The position numbers and the translations under genes are program-made. Positions 45,272 to 53,431 of a stretch of DNA of 64,000 bases are shown piece by piece; positions within the stretch are counted from its first letter, which is position 1; each line of letters starts with the position of its first letter. The DNA is from Motiliproteus sp. MSK22-1 (GTDB lineage: Bacteria; Pseudomonadota; Gammaproteobacteria; Pseudomonadales; Balneatricaceae): assembly GCF_001968815.1 (NCBI RefSeq), contig NZ_MIEQ01000046.1:186001-250000 (forward strand). The letters run 5' to 3'. The notes under the pieces were generated by a model. The model was not told where the DNA came from. It saw only the letters and a list, made by a program, of their open reading frames with translations, and did not search any database.

Positions 45272-46498
45272 CTAACCTTTAACACAGACAACCTGTTTAA
45301 GGGTATAAACAACTTCCACCAGGTCTTTTTGCGCAGCCATCACTTTTTCAATGGGCTTGTATGCAGATGGGGTTTCATCAATTACAGCCTCATCTTTTCT
45401 GCATTCAACATCAGCAGTTGCCCGAAGGTGTTCTTCAAGAGAAACCAGTTTTTTTGCCTTGGTACGGGACATCACTCGTCCAGCACCATGGCTGCAACTA
45501 CAAAAGCTCTCCTCATTTCCCAGCCCTCGAACGATAAACGAACGAGCCCCCATGCTACCGGGAATAATACCCATTTCTCCTTCCCTGGCGCGAACCGCAC
45601 CTTTGCGCGTTACCAATACATCCTTACCATAATGATGTTCCCGAGATACATAGTTATGATGACAGTTGACGGCTTCCAGTCGAGCTTCAAAATCAAACCC
45701 TAGTGAATCTCGTACCGCTTGAATAACACGTTCCATCATCACTTCACGGTTTATTCTGGCAAAGTTCTGAGCCCACTCAACAGCTTCAACATATTGGTCA
45801 AAATGCTCAGATCCCTCTGGTAAATAGGCTAAGTCACTATCCGGTAAATGAATATGCCATCGCTCCATATCCTGCTTGGCTTTCTCAATAAAATGAGTTC
45901 CAATACGATTTCCGACTCCCCGTGATCCACTATGCAACATGAACCAAACTCGCTGCTGTTCATCAAGACATACTTCTATAAAGTGATTGCCTGTTCCCAG
46001 TGTTCCCAGATGATTGAGGTTGTTAGTGTTCTTTAGAACTTTGTGCTTCTCACAAAGAGAGTCAAATTGCACGGACAGCGAAGCCCAGGCTGTCATCACA
46101 TCATCCGGAGCATTCGCCCAGGCTCCCTTATCTCTTTTCCCTCTGTTTCGAACAGATCGTCCATGAGGCACTGCGGATTCAATTGCTGATCGAACCGCTG
46201 CCAAATTGTCTGGCAGATCTTTAGCACTGATACTGGTTCGCACTGCCATCATTCCGCATCCGATATCGACTCCGACAGCGGCCGGAATAACGGCACCCAG
46301 GGTTGGCACAACACTACCAATAGTCGCACCCTTACCCAAATGAACATCCGGCATGGCTGCTACCCATTTATGGATAAACGGCAGTTTTGAAATATTTTTT
46401 AGCTGTTGCTTTGCCTCAGTCTCGAACGGAACGCCATGGGTCCAGGACTTAATAGGAACACCACCATCCTGCATCACTTCGTAAGATTTCTGAGTCAT
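45272..46498 (-). CDS. rtcB: RNA-splicing ligase RtcB
   Basis: 408 aa, GTP- and Mn-dependent ligase joining 2',3'-cyclic-phosphate or 3'-phosphate ends to 5'-OH ends. GVDIGCGMMAVRT has the metal-binding Cys near residue 79. HSGSRGVGNRIG, NCHHNYVSREHHYG (metal His) and the guanylylated His region SCSHGAGRVMSR near 335 are all present. It is first of the rtcB-rtcA-cca-nucleotidyltransferase unit, preceded by a sigma-54 promoter and divergent from rtcR. Confidence 0.96.
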   Translation of the reverse strand: MTQKSYEVMQDGGVPIKSWTHGVPFETEAKQQLKNISKLPFIHKWVAAMPDVHLGKGATIGSVVPTLGAVIPAAVGVDIGCGMMAVRTSISAKDLPDNLAAVRSAIESAVPHGRSVRNRGKRDKGAWANAPDDVMTAWASLSVQFDSLCEKHKVLKNTNNLNHLGTLGTGNHFIEVCLDEQQRVWFMLHSGSRGVGNRIGTHFIEKAKQDMERWHIHLPDSDLAYLPEGSEHFDQYVEAVEWAQNFARINREVMMERVIQAVRDSLGFDFEARLEAVNCHHNYVSREHHYGKDVLVTRKGAVRAREGEMGIIPGSMGARSFIVRGLGNEESFCSCSHGAGRVMSRTKAKKLVSLEEHLRATADVECRKDEAVIDETPSAYKPIEKVMAAQKDLVEVVYTLKQVVCVKG

Positions 46499-46599
46499 AG
46501 GTCTAATCCTTTAATTAGCGGCTCTTTTTGCCTTGTTACGTCACTTTCCGTACGGTTTCACTTGTGCGTACTGATTCACTTACACTGTCCTGATATTAA

Positions 46600-46615
46600 G
46601 CAAATAAAGAGCCAC
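46600..46615 (-). promoter_or_regulatory. Sigma-54 promoter of rtcB operon
   Basis: On the minus strand GTGGCTCTTTATTTGC has GG and GC separated by exactly ten bases, with TGGC and TTTGC matching the -24/-12 consensus well. It lies about 100 bases before the rtcB start, and the divergent gene encodes the sigma-54 activator RtcR. Confidence 0.85.
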
Positions 46616-46662
46616 TTTTTTAAAAAACCAACAACAATAATTATATCCAATTGTATTTAAAG

Positions 46663-46677
46663 AACTAATTATTAGTT
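46663..46677. promoter_or_regulatory. Perfect palindrome between rtcB and rtcR
   Basis: AACTAAT-T-ATTAGTT, 7-bp arms around one base, about 55 bases upstream of the sigma-54 promoter. The position suits an activator-binding (enhancer) site; RtcR is the obvious candidate but this is inference. Confidence 0.4.
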
Positions 46678-46723
46678 TTCGAATAAATCATGCCCCAACA
46701 CAACAAAATCTTTAAGACTAAAA

Positions 46724-46760
46724 ATATATCTTATTAGATAGAAGTATATCTTTATCGATA
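46724..46760. repeat. Direct repeat in front of rtcR, 20-bp spacing
   Basis: ATATATCTTATTAGATA (46724-46740) and GTATATCTTTATCGATA (46744-46760) are near-identical 17-base elements offset by 20 bases, two helical turns, ending 22 bases before the rtcR start. They could be regulator sites or simply AT-rich promoter sequence. Confidence 0.4.
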
Positions 46761-46782
46761 TATTTTATTTATCCTATTTCCT

Positions 46783-48396
46783 ATGAAAACAGTAGTCATC
46801 AGCATTCTCGGCACCACGATGGACCGCCGTGGAAAAGGCAACAAGCGTTGGGAGAAATGGCGACCAACAGTCTCCATGTGTCAACATGACGATTTGATTG
46901 TTGATCGACTGGAGCTTTTATTTGACAACCACGCACAAACACTGGCCAATCAGGTAACTGAAGACATTCGCCATGTCTCTCCTGAAACGGAGGTCGTTTA
47001 CCGCTCCATTAAATTCAGCGCTCCCTGGGATTTTGAGTCAGTCTACGGAGCATTACTTGATTTTGCGCTTAGTTATCAATTCAACCCCAATGAAGAGCGG
47101 TATTTAATTCACATTACGACAGGAACTCATGTTGCACAGATATGCCTGTACCTGCTGACAGAGGCAGGTTACTTACCGGGACAGTTATTGCAGACCTCAC
47201 CAGCAAACCGTGATAGCCAACAACCGGGGCAGTATCAGGTTATCGATCTTGATCTCTCCAAGTACGATCAAATCGCATCACGCTTCAGAAAGGAACACCA
47301 GGAAGGAACAACTTATCTGAAGGGCGGCATCGAGACTAATAATATGAAATTCAATCGGATGATAGAACAGCTGGAGCAGGTTTCTATCCGATCCAGTGAA
47401 CCGATTCTGATTACAGGCCCTACCGGCGCTGGCAAGTCAAAACTGGCTCAGCGAGTATTTGAGTTAAGAAAACAACGAGCAAAGCTTGACGGTCAGCTGG
47501 TGACAGTCAACTGCTCGACCCTCAAAGGAGAAAACGCGCTATCCACGCTGTTCGGTCATAAGAAAGGCGCTTTTACCGGAGCAATCACTGATCGGCCAGG
47601 GTTATTACGAGAAGCAAACAAAGGCTTGTTATTTCTGGATGAAATAGGCGAGCTGGGTCTGGATGAGCAAGCGATGCTCCTCAGAGCCATTGAAGATAAA
47701 CGCTTCACCCCTTTTGGTTCCGACACAGAGGTGTCCAGCGAGTTTCAGCTGATTGCAGGCACCAACAGAGATTTAATCACGCAAGCCAGGAAAGGCTTGT
47801 TTCGTGAAGACCTGCTGGCGCGGATAGACCTATGGACCTATCAGCTACCCTCGCTGAAAGAACGACTGGAAGATCTGGAACCCAATATTGACTACGAGTT
47901 AGAGGCCTTCTCCAATAAAGCTGGCTTTCTGGTAAATTTCAACAAGGCTTCCCGAGACTGTTACTTGGCCTTCGGCCTCTCTGAGGATGCACTTTGGAGT
48001 GCTAACTTCCGCGATCTTAATGCCAGCATTACTCGCATGGGGACACTGGCTGACGGCGGTAGAATCACCTTAGATGTGGTTAACGAGGAGATCAAACGAT
48101 TAAAACTGAAATGGTGCGCTGGTGATCATTGGAACGAATCTGCAAAATCCAACACTGCAAAAATCACGATTGAATCAATTCTCGGCCAGGGAAGCTGTGA
48201 AAAGATTGATCATTATGAACAGCTGAGCCTAGCTGGCCTGATCGAAACCTGCCAGGCGTCAAACTCAATGGCTGAAGCTGGTCGAAAACTATTTAATGTC
48301 AGTCGAGTCACAAAGAAATCACACAATGATTCTCACCGGGTAAAACAACTGCTTGAAAAGTATGCTATTCGATTTGATGACTTGAAGCGGCAATAG
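46783..48396 (+). CDS. rtcR: Sigma-54-dependent activator of RNA-repair operon
   Basis: 537 aa. The N-terminal ~185 residues are the RtcR regulatory domain (MKTVVISILGTTMDRRGKG, YLIHITTGTHVAQICLYLLTEAGYLPGQLL), a CARF-type fold thought to sense an RNA-end ligand and inhibit the ATPase until bound. The AAA+ core has Walker A GPTGAGKSKLAQ near 211, the sigma-54 contact loop GAFTGA near 262, Walker B LLFLDEIGELG near 284 and an arginine-finger segment. The C-terminal helical region (NSMAEAGRKLFNVSRVTKK) is the DNA-binding end. It is divergent from rtcB, whose promoter it should activate. Confidence 0.95.
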   Translation: MKTVVISILGTTMDRRGKGNKRWEKWRPTVSMCQHDDLIVDRLELLFDNHAQTLANQVTEDIRHVSPETEVVYRSIKFSAPWDFESVYGALLDFALSYQFNPNEERYLIHITTGTHVAQICLYLLTEAGYLPGQLLQTSPANRDSQQPGQYQVIDLDLSKYDQIASRFRKEHQEGTTYLKGGIETNNMKFNRMIEQLEQVSIRSSEPILITGPTGAGKSKLAQRVFELRKQRAKLDGQLVTVNCSTLKGENALSTLFGHKKGAFTGAITDRPGLLREANKGLLFLDEIGELGLDEQAMLLRAIEDKRFTPFGSDTEVSSEFQLIAGTNRDLITQARKGLFREDLLARIDLWTYQLPSLKERLEDLEPNIDYELEAFSNKAGFLVNFNKASRDCYLAFGLSEDALWSANFRDLNASITRMGTLADGGRITLDVVNEEIKRLKLKWCAGDHWNESAKSNTAKITIESILGQGSCEKIDHYEQLSLAGLIETCQASNSMAEAGRKLFNVSRVTKKSHNDSHRVKQLLEKYAIRFDDLKRQ

Positions 48397-48545
48397 CCAG
48401 AGATTGCAGATCAGCTTTATAAGTCATTTTTTTCCGCTTCCAGTTCGAATGAGACGCTTAACTCTCAAAACAGCTGGTATTCAGGTATTAATACAGAACT
48501 CACAGGCGATATTAAGATGCGTTTGTTCAGTCAGGTAACCACCCC

Positions 48546-49397
48546 ATGAAGACAATATTAATTACTGGCTGCTCCAGCGGCATTGGTCTGCATTGTGCCA
48601 CTCAACTTAAACACCAGGGTTACCGAGTTTTTGCTACCGCGAGAAAGCCAGAGGATGTTCGGAAACTAAAATCTCAAGGATTTGAAAGCCATCAACTGGA
48701 TCTGGATGATTCCGACTCTATCCAGAAGGCGGTCGCCTGGGTATTTGAGCTAACCGGGGGGCAACTGGATGCATTATTTAATAATGGCGCCTATGGTCAG
48801 CCAGGAGCCGTGGAAGATCTGACCAGAGATGTGTTGAGACAGCAGCTTGAAACTAATTTGCTGGGCTGGCTTGAGCTAACCAATTTGGTTATTCCAGCAA
48901 TGCGTCAGCACAATAGTGGACGCTTAATAATGAACTCTTCCGTTCTTGGCCTGATATCAATGAAATATCGCGGCGCCTATAACTGCTCGAAATATGCTTT
49001 AGAGGGATTAACAGACACTCTTCGTCAGGAACTAAAAGGTAGCGGTATTCATGTTTCTCTAATTGAACCGGGACCTATTGAGAGCGATTTTAGAAAAAAC
49101 GCATACGCTGCTTTTTTACGCAACATAAATACGGACGTTAGCGCTCACAAGAGCGTATATCTTGCTGTTAAACAACGGCTGTCCAACCAAAATGCTGGGG
49201 AGGAGCCCCCTTTATTTACTCTATCGGCCGATGCCGTTTTCAAGAAATTGAAACAGGCTCTCGAAAGCCCAAGGCCCAAAGCGAGATACTATGTAACCGT
49301 ACCAACCTACCTTTTCGGAATTCTGAAAAGAGTACTATCAACCCGCTGGCTAGATTACTTATTAGTCAAAGTTGCCGAAGGGGAAAACAAGCAATAA
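48546..49397 (+). CDS. Short-chain dehydrogenase/reductase
   Basis: 283 aa classical SDR. Cofactor motif TGCSSGIG is at residues 7-14, NNGAYG (variant of NNAG) is near 78, the catalytic Ser is in NSSVLGLIS near 137, and Tyr-x3-Lys is in YNCSKYALEGL near 147. PGPIESDFR follows. The absence of acid residues after the second strand (FATARKPEDV, with Arg) suggests NADP(H). The substrate is unknown; the sequence resembles retinol/steroid-type SDRs. The protein is complete and monocistronic. Confidence 0.9.
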   Translation: MKTILITGCSSGIGLHCATQLKHQGYRVFATARKPEDVRKLKSQGFESHQLDLDDSDSIQKAVAWVFELTGGQLDALFNNGAYGQPGAVEDLTRDVLRQQLETNLLGWLELTNLVIPAMRQHNSGRLIMNSSVLGLISMKYRGAYNCSKYALEGLTDTLRQELKGSGIHVSLIEPGPIESDFRKNAYAAFLRNINTDVSAHKSVYLAVKQRLSNQNAGEEPPLFTLSADAVFKKLKQALESPRPKARYYVTVPTYLFGILKRVLSTRWLDYLLVKVAEGENKQ

Positions 49398-49427
49398 ACA
49401 AAAACCATAAAACAAACACAAGATACG

Positions 49428-49456
49428 AAGATCCAATAAAGTGTTTATTGAATCTT
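49428..49456. terminator. Hairpin between convergent SDR and PHP genes
   Basis: AAGATCCAATAAA pairs with TTTATTGAATCTT (13 bp, one mismatch, 3-nt loop) in the 64-base gap between convergent stops. The AT-rich ends suit a bidirectional terminator. Confidence 0.6.
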
Positions 49457-49461
49457 TAGCT

Positions 49462-50214
49462 TTACCTGAACTGCTCTGCCCAGTCTGCCAGCTCCAGGGA
49501 TACTGCTTTGTCGTGTTCAGCCAAAAATGCCAGAAATCGGTTAGCGTTAGCGTCAACAACTTTATCCTCAGGAAAACTTAGAGATTCTGCCAATTGAACA
49601 CAACGGCTTACATCACCAACATCAAAAGCTATATGTGCATCACTGGAAAAGGTAACTTTCCAATCCAGTTTCAGAACCGCTTCCAGTATTGCTGAACACT
49701 GCTTTTCACTTCCTTTACGGGAATGGGTGAAGGAGCTGTTGTTAATTTCTATAAGAACATTATTGTCTTTGGCCGCCCGAATCACTTCCTCATGATCAAT
49801 AGGATAATTTGGATTACCCGGATGACCAACAATCTGACACAGACCTGTTTCTATGGCGGAAATCATCGCCTTGGTATGGGATTTTTTATCGCTGGGCTCA
49901 AACACCGGCTCATGGAAGCTAGCCACAGCAAAGTCCAGAAACGGAACCATCCCCACAGGTATATCCAGCGTCCCATCCAGGAGAATATTGGCTTCAATAC
50001 CACGTAACAATGCAATGTTATTATGCACACGGGGCAGAACCTTCATATTACCAAAATGCCAGGGGTGCGGTGCATCAGGCATAGCCGGACCGTGATCGGT
50101 AATACTGAACAACTGCATCCCTTTTTGTGCAGCTATCTGCCAATAATCATGAACCGTACTGTAGGCATGGGTGCTAGCTACTGTGTGGCTATGGGTGTCG
50201 CAGAGAATTTTCAT
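49462..50214 (-). CDS. PHP-domain phosphatase, YcdX family
   Basis: 250 aa. Metal-binding PHP motifs are in order: DTHSHTVASTHAY (residues 6-18), ITDHGPAMPDAPHPWHF, GIEANIL, ASFHEP, GHPGNP and SSDAHIAFDVG. These provide the trinuclear zinc site of the YcdX phosphoesterase family. Length is as expected. The physiological substrate of the family is not clearly known. It is a single gene, convergent with the SDR. Confidence 0.88.
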   Translation of the reverse strand: MKILCDTHSHTVASTHAYSTVHDYWQIAAQKGMQLFSITDHGPAMPDAPHPWHFGNMKVLPRVHNNIALLRGIEANILLDGTLDIPVGMVPFLDFAVASFHEPVFEPSDKKSHTKAMISAIETGLCQIVGHPGNPNYPIDHEEVIRAAKDNNVLIEINNSSFTHSRKGSEKQCSAILEAVLKLDWKVTFSSDAHIAFDVGDVSRCVQLAESLSFPEDKVVDANANRFLAFLAEHDKAVSLELADWAEQFR

Positions 50215-50342
50215 TTATCCCTTCCAAATTGGTTAGCACTCAAGATTAACATAGCCTGGAACCTCCAAGAAAAGGATCTTGTTCCAGATTTCATCGTCTG
50301 TTTGGTAATATCACCTTTCAGGCACTGATAAGCTGGGAGTCA

Positions 50343-51416
50343 CTACCCAGTCAGCTTTCGCATTACCCACTCAACAGGGCCACGTCTAAATATTTTTGAC
50401 CCTATCCACGCATAAATAGTCGCAGTCAGGCAGAATATTAAGGCCGCCAACATCGCCACTGTAGATAATTGATTACCGAGCATTCCCAAGGCTTCCAGTG
50501 TACCCATTCCGATTACAATATGAGCGATATAGAGCGTCAGGGTTTGTCTGCCTGCCGGAATCACAAATTTCAACAGTCCTATTCTTTCTAACCAGCCTGA
50601 AGCACTCAGGCAAATAGCGATTACAACTGAAGCAATGCTTATACCCGCTATCATATATAACGGCATTGGAGGCACGGGTGCCGTCGTCAGAAGGCTGCTC
50701 AACTCAACCTGATCCGTCCCTAATTGTGCCAGAAAAAAGCCCGATAAAATCTCGACTGTCACAAAAGCGATAGAACCTATAGCAAAAAGCCACAACTGAG
50801 TTGCTGTCTCTTTGAGTTGCAATCGGCTGAGCAGGATACCAAAGAGCAGGAAACTCAACCAAGGAAAGACGGGATGCCAACCATTAAAAAAAAGGTTCCG
50901 GATAAATCCCTGGGGTTGCCAAAAATCAGCATAGGTATAATTCACCCAGTCCCAGCCGGTGTCATAATCAAATAAAAACACCATGGCAACAAAGATTAGA
51001 TTACACATTACTGTCAGTGAAACCAGTTGAATAGTTGATAACCTTATACAAAAAACACCAAACAAGAAATAAAAGGCGTAATAATGGAGAATATCTGCGT
51101 CAAATATTAGTGAATTGAGTAATCCAATCAGCAATAAAAACACTGCTCGCTTAATCGTTTGTACAACCGCCCGATTAGAATCTGAGCGCAAACTTTCGAG
51201 TCCTAGTCCTATACCTGCCAGCACGACAAAGGTCGCGGCTGCCTTTCCTTCAAGACTGGAGATTAATAAAGTTACGAATTCACCAGACGAACTTTCACCC
51301 CCCATTACAATATTGAAGTTAACTATAACCATGCCAACAAAGGCGATAAAACGTGCAAAATCCAGTCCATCCAATCGTTCATTCAGGCTATGTTTTTTTT
51401 CAGTAGAGTCAGTCAT
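50343..51416 (-). CDS. DUF1624/DUF418-type multi-pass membrane protein
   Basis: 357 aa with about nine to ten transmembrane helices. RLDGLDFARFIAFVGMVIVNF near residues 14-34 is the usual start of the heparan-alpha-glucosaminide acetyltransferase-like/DUF418 group, and ILHYYAFYFLFGVFCIRLS and PAGRQTLTLYIAHIVIGMG are characteristic. It is probably an acyl-transfer type membrane protein; substrate unknown. It starts 48 bases after the sensor kinase stop and may be the last gene of the RND operon. Confidence 0.78.
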   Translation of the reverse strand: MTDSTEKKHSLNERLDGLDFARFIAFVGMVIVNFNIVMGGESSSGEFVTLLISSLEGKAAATFVVLAGIGLGLESLRSDSNRAVVQTIKRAVFLLLIGLLNSLIFDADILHYYAFYFLFGVFCIRLSTIQLVSLTVMCNLIFVAMVFLFDYDTGWDWVNYTYADFWQPQGFIRNLFFNGWHPVFPWLSFLLFGILLSRLQLKETATQLWLFAIGSIAFVTVEILSGFFLAQLGTDQVELSSLLTTAPVPPMPLYMIAGISIASVVIAICLSASGWLERIGLLKFVIPAGRQTLTLYIAHIVIGMGTLEALGMLGNQLSTVAMLAALIFCLTATIYAWIGSKIFRRGPVEWVMRKLTG

Positions 51417-51464
51417 AACTGGGATGTCTTCAATTTCTTCGTGCCAAATTAGAGCAACATATTT

Positions 51465-52757
51465 CTATGTGCTTTCTGATTGTGATTTCACCGTCTGAAA
51501 TGAAACGGTGGCTAGAACCGATGAGCCTTCATCCTGATAGTCAAATGTCCATTGCTGGCGACTACAGATGCGGTGAACCAACTCGAGCCCCAGCCCAAAT
51601 CCGACAGGGGGTGAATCACTGAACTCGGTCGGGTTGTGGACCAACACGGAGTTAGCCGTGATCAGTAGCTGTATTTTACCTGGCGCGGAATACTGAAAAG
51701 CGTTACGAATAAGATTAGCCACGACCAGTTGCACCAAGGGCTGATGCTGTTTGATCCTTCCTCTCCCATCCACGCTAACGGTAAGATCCTTGCTGGTACC
51801 CAGATAAGCCAGGTCCTCCACCACCCCATCACACAATGCTTTAAGATCAATGTCAGATTTCGTTAAAGGATCAGTCGATTCTCTAGCCAGCCATAGCAGC
51901 GTGGTACTGGTCAGTTGCATGCTGTCGCAGGCATAGCGGGCACGCTCAAGTGGCCGAGCCTCGGGATACCGCAGGTCCAGGGTGTCCAGACTTGCCTGCA
52001 GTATGGCCAGAGGGGTCCGTAATTCGTGACTGGCATGACGCAAAAACAGCCGCTCCCTTTCATTGTAGGCCCCCAACCGATCCACCGCGTTTTCAAACAG
52101 GGATGCCAATTGATTAAGTTCAGAATAGCGATATTGCTCTCGAGGCGTAGCCTCTGCCGTTCCCAGCTTTTCCGCCCACCGGTTCAACTCCACAAAGGGC
52201 TGGCTTAACTGTCGCAGCCACAAGCTAGAGAGCGCAAACAACAACACCAAAAACACCGCAATAGCGATGAGGCTTTGATTGATGACTAACGAAATATACT
52301 CAGTTATCAGCAGTTCGATCTCTTCCGCCGGGTACCGATTGAGCAGATAAAGGGTCTTGCCACTGTTGAGGCTGTGAGGGAGTACCGAGAAATACCAGAG
52401 CTGCTGACTCTCAGCGTAAAATCCTTCCGTATATTGCTCGGGTGGAACAGCATCACTTGTTTTGGCCGCTGCATTTCTAATTGAGGCGGGCAATTGTTGC
52501 CAGCTTCGATAGACCTGTGACGTTGATATTGCCGAGGTTTCTGTCAGAGGGAGTTGTTCGAGCTGCCGTGCCGCAGTTCGAGCCTCTAGTCTGCCAGCAA
52601 TCTCAATCACACTGTTAATGCCGTAAGTGTATTGATAGCTACTGATTGCCACCATTCCGATGACCAGGCAGAAACCCAAAATCAATAGCTTAGAGATCAG
52701 GTTTCGATTAAGTGACACTGCTATTTTTTGCATTCTCTTTTTGCCCCGGATAATCAT
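51465..52757 (-). CDS. Sensor histidine kinase (partner of the OmpR-type regulator)
   Basis: 430 aa. TM1 is at ~23-45 and a periplasmic domain of ~115 residues lies between it and TM2 at ~160-180 (NQSLIAIAVFLVLLFALSSLWL). HisKA follows with the phospho-His in LRHASHELRTPLAIL near 242, then HATPase with NLIRNAFQYS and GFGLGLELVHRIC. The start ATG 52757 overlaps the regulator stop as ATGA; an internal Met at 52733 is possible. Together with the regulator it probably controls the RND pump genes upstream in the same operon. Confidence 0.9.
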   Translation of the reverse strand: MIIRGKKRMQKIAVSLNRNLISKLLILGFCLVIGMVAISSYQYTYGINSVIEIAGRLEARTAARQLEQLPLTETSAISTSQVYRSWQQLPASIRNAAAKTSDAVPPEQYTEGFYAESQQLWYFSVLPHSLNSGKTLYLLNRYPAEEIELLITEYISLVINQSLIAIAVFLVLLFALSSLWLRQLSQPFVELNRWAEKLGTAEATPREQYRYSELNQLASLFENAVDRLGAYNERERLFLRHASHELRTPLAILQASLDTLDLRYPEARPLERARYACDSMQLTSTTLLWLARESTDPLTKSDIDLKALCDGVVEDLAYLGTSKDLTVSVDGRGRIKQHQPLVQLVVANLIRNAFQYSAPGKIQLLITANSVLVHNPTEFSDSPPVGFGLGLELVHRICSRQQWTFDYQDEGSSVLATVSFQTVKSQSEST

Positions 52758-53431
52758 GATTCAGGTGCAACAAGCTGCAGTCCCGCTGAAACACGGGTGC
52801 GCAGCATTGGTGTATCAAATGGCTTATCAAGTGCCTGACGCAGTTTGCTGAGCTGCACGTTAAGGTTCCCCGGTTCAATATCATCATCCCAGATCGAGAG
52901 TTCCAGCTCACGGCGAGGAACCACTCGGGGGCTTTGTTGGGAAAGATAAAGCAGAATTCGCCAACCTATAGGCGTGAGCTTCAGAGCCTGCCCGTTTCTT
53001 TTAGCCACTTGACGATCTAAATCCAGTTCCAAGGCCCCGACACTAATACTTCTGTCGGTACTCCGGGCAGACTGGGAACGTCTGACCAAGGCTTGCAGTC
53101 GAACCCAGACAACGGGCATAGAACAAGGCTTTACGACGAAATCATCGACACCGCTTCGAAACCCTTCCAGTTGGTCATCGGTAGCATCGAATGCCGTCAT
53201 CATCAAAACCGGTGTAATCATCTTCGCCTCACGGAGGCGTTGACAGACCTCATAACCATTCATTTTTGGCATGTTTACATCAAGAATAATTACGTCTATT
53301 CCCGGTTGTTGTGCCAGCGCGAGACCGCTTTCACCGTTATAGGCAAAGTCGCACTCGGCACCGTTCAGCTCCAGATAGTCTGCCAGAGCACCGGCCAGCT
53401 GAATGTCATCTTCGATAATAAGCACTTTCAT
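52754..53431 (-). CDS. OmpR/PhoB-family response regulator
   Basis: 225 aa. The receiver domain has acidic pocket IIEDD, phospho-Asp in VIILDVNMPKMNG near residue 50 and VVKPCS with the conserved Lys. The winged-helix DNA-binding domain occupies the last ~95 residues (LKLTPIGWRILLYL, ELELSIWDDD, QLSKLRQALDKPF). The start is at ATG 53431, which overlaps the RND-pump stop (CAATGA); the longer frame to 53467 lies within the pump gene. It is coupled on both sides by 4-base overlaps. Confidence 0.93.
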   Translation of the reverse strand: MKVLIIEDDIQLAGALADYLELNGAECDFAYNGESGLALAQQPGIDVIILDVNMPKMNGYEVCQRLREAKMITPVLMMTAFDATDDQLEGFRSGVDDFVVKPCSMPVVWVRLQALVRRSQSARSTDRSISVGALELDLDRQVAKRNGQALKLTPIGWRILLYLSQQSPRVVPRRELELSIWDDDIEPGNLNVQLSKLRQALDKPFDTPMLRTRVSAGLQLVAPES

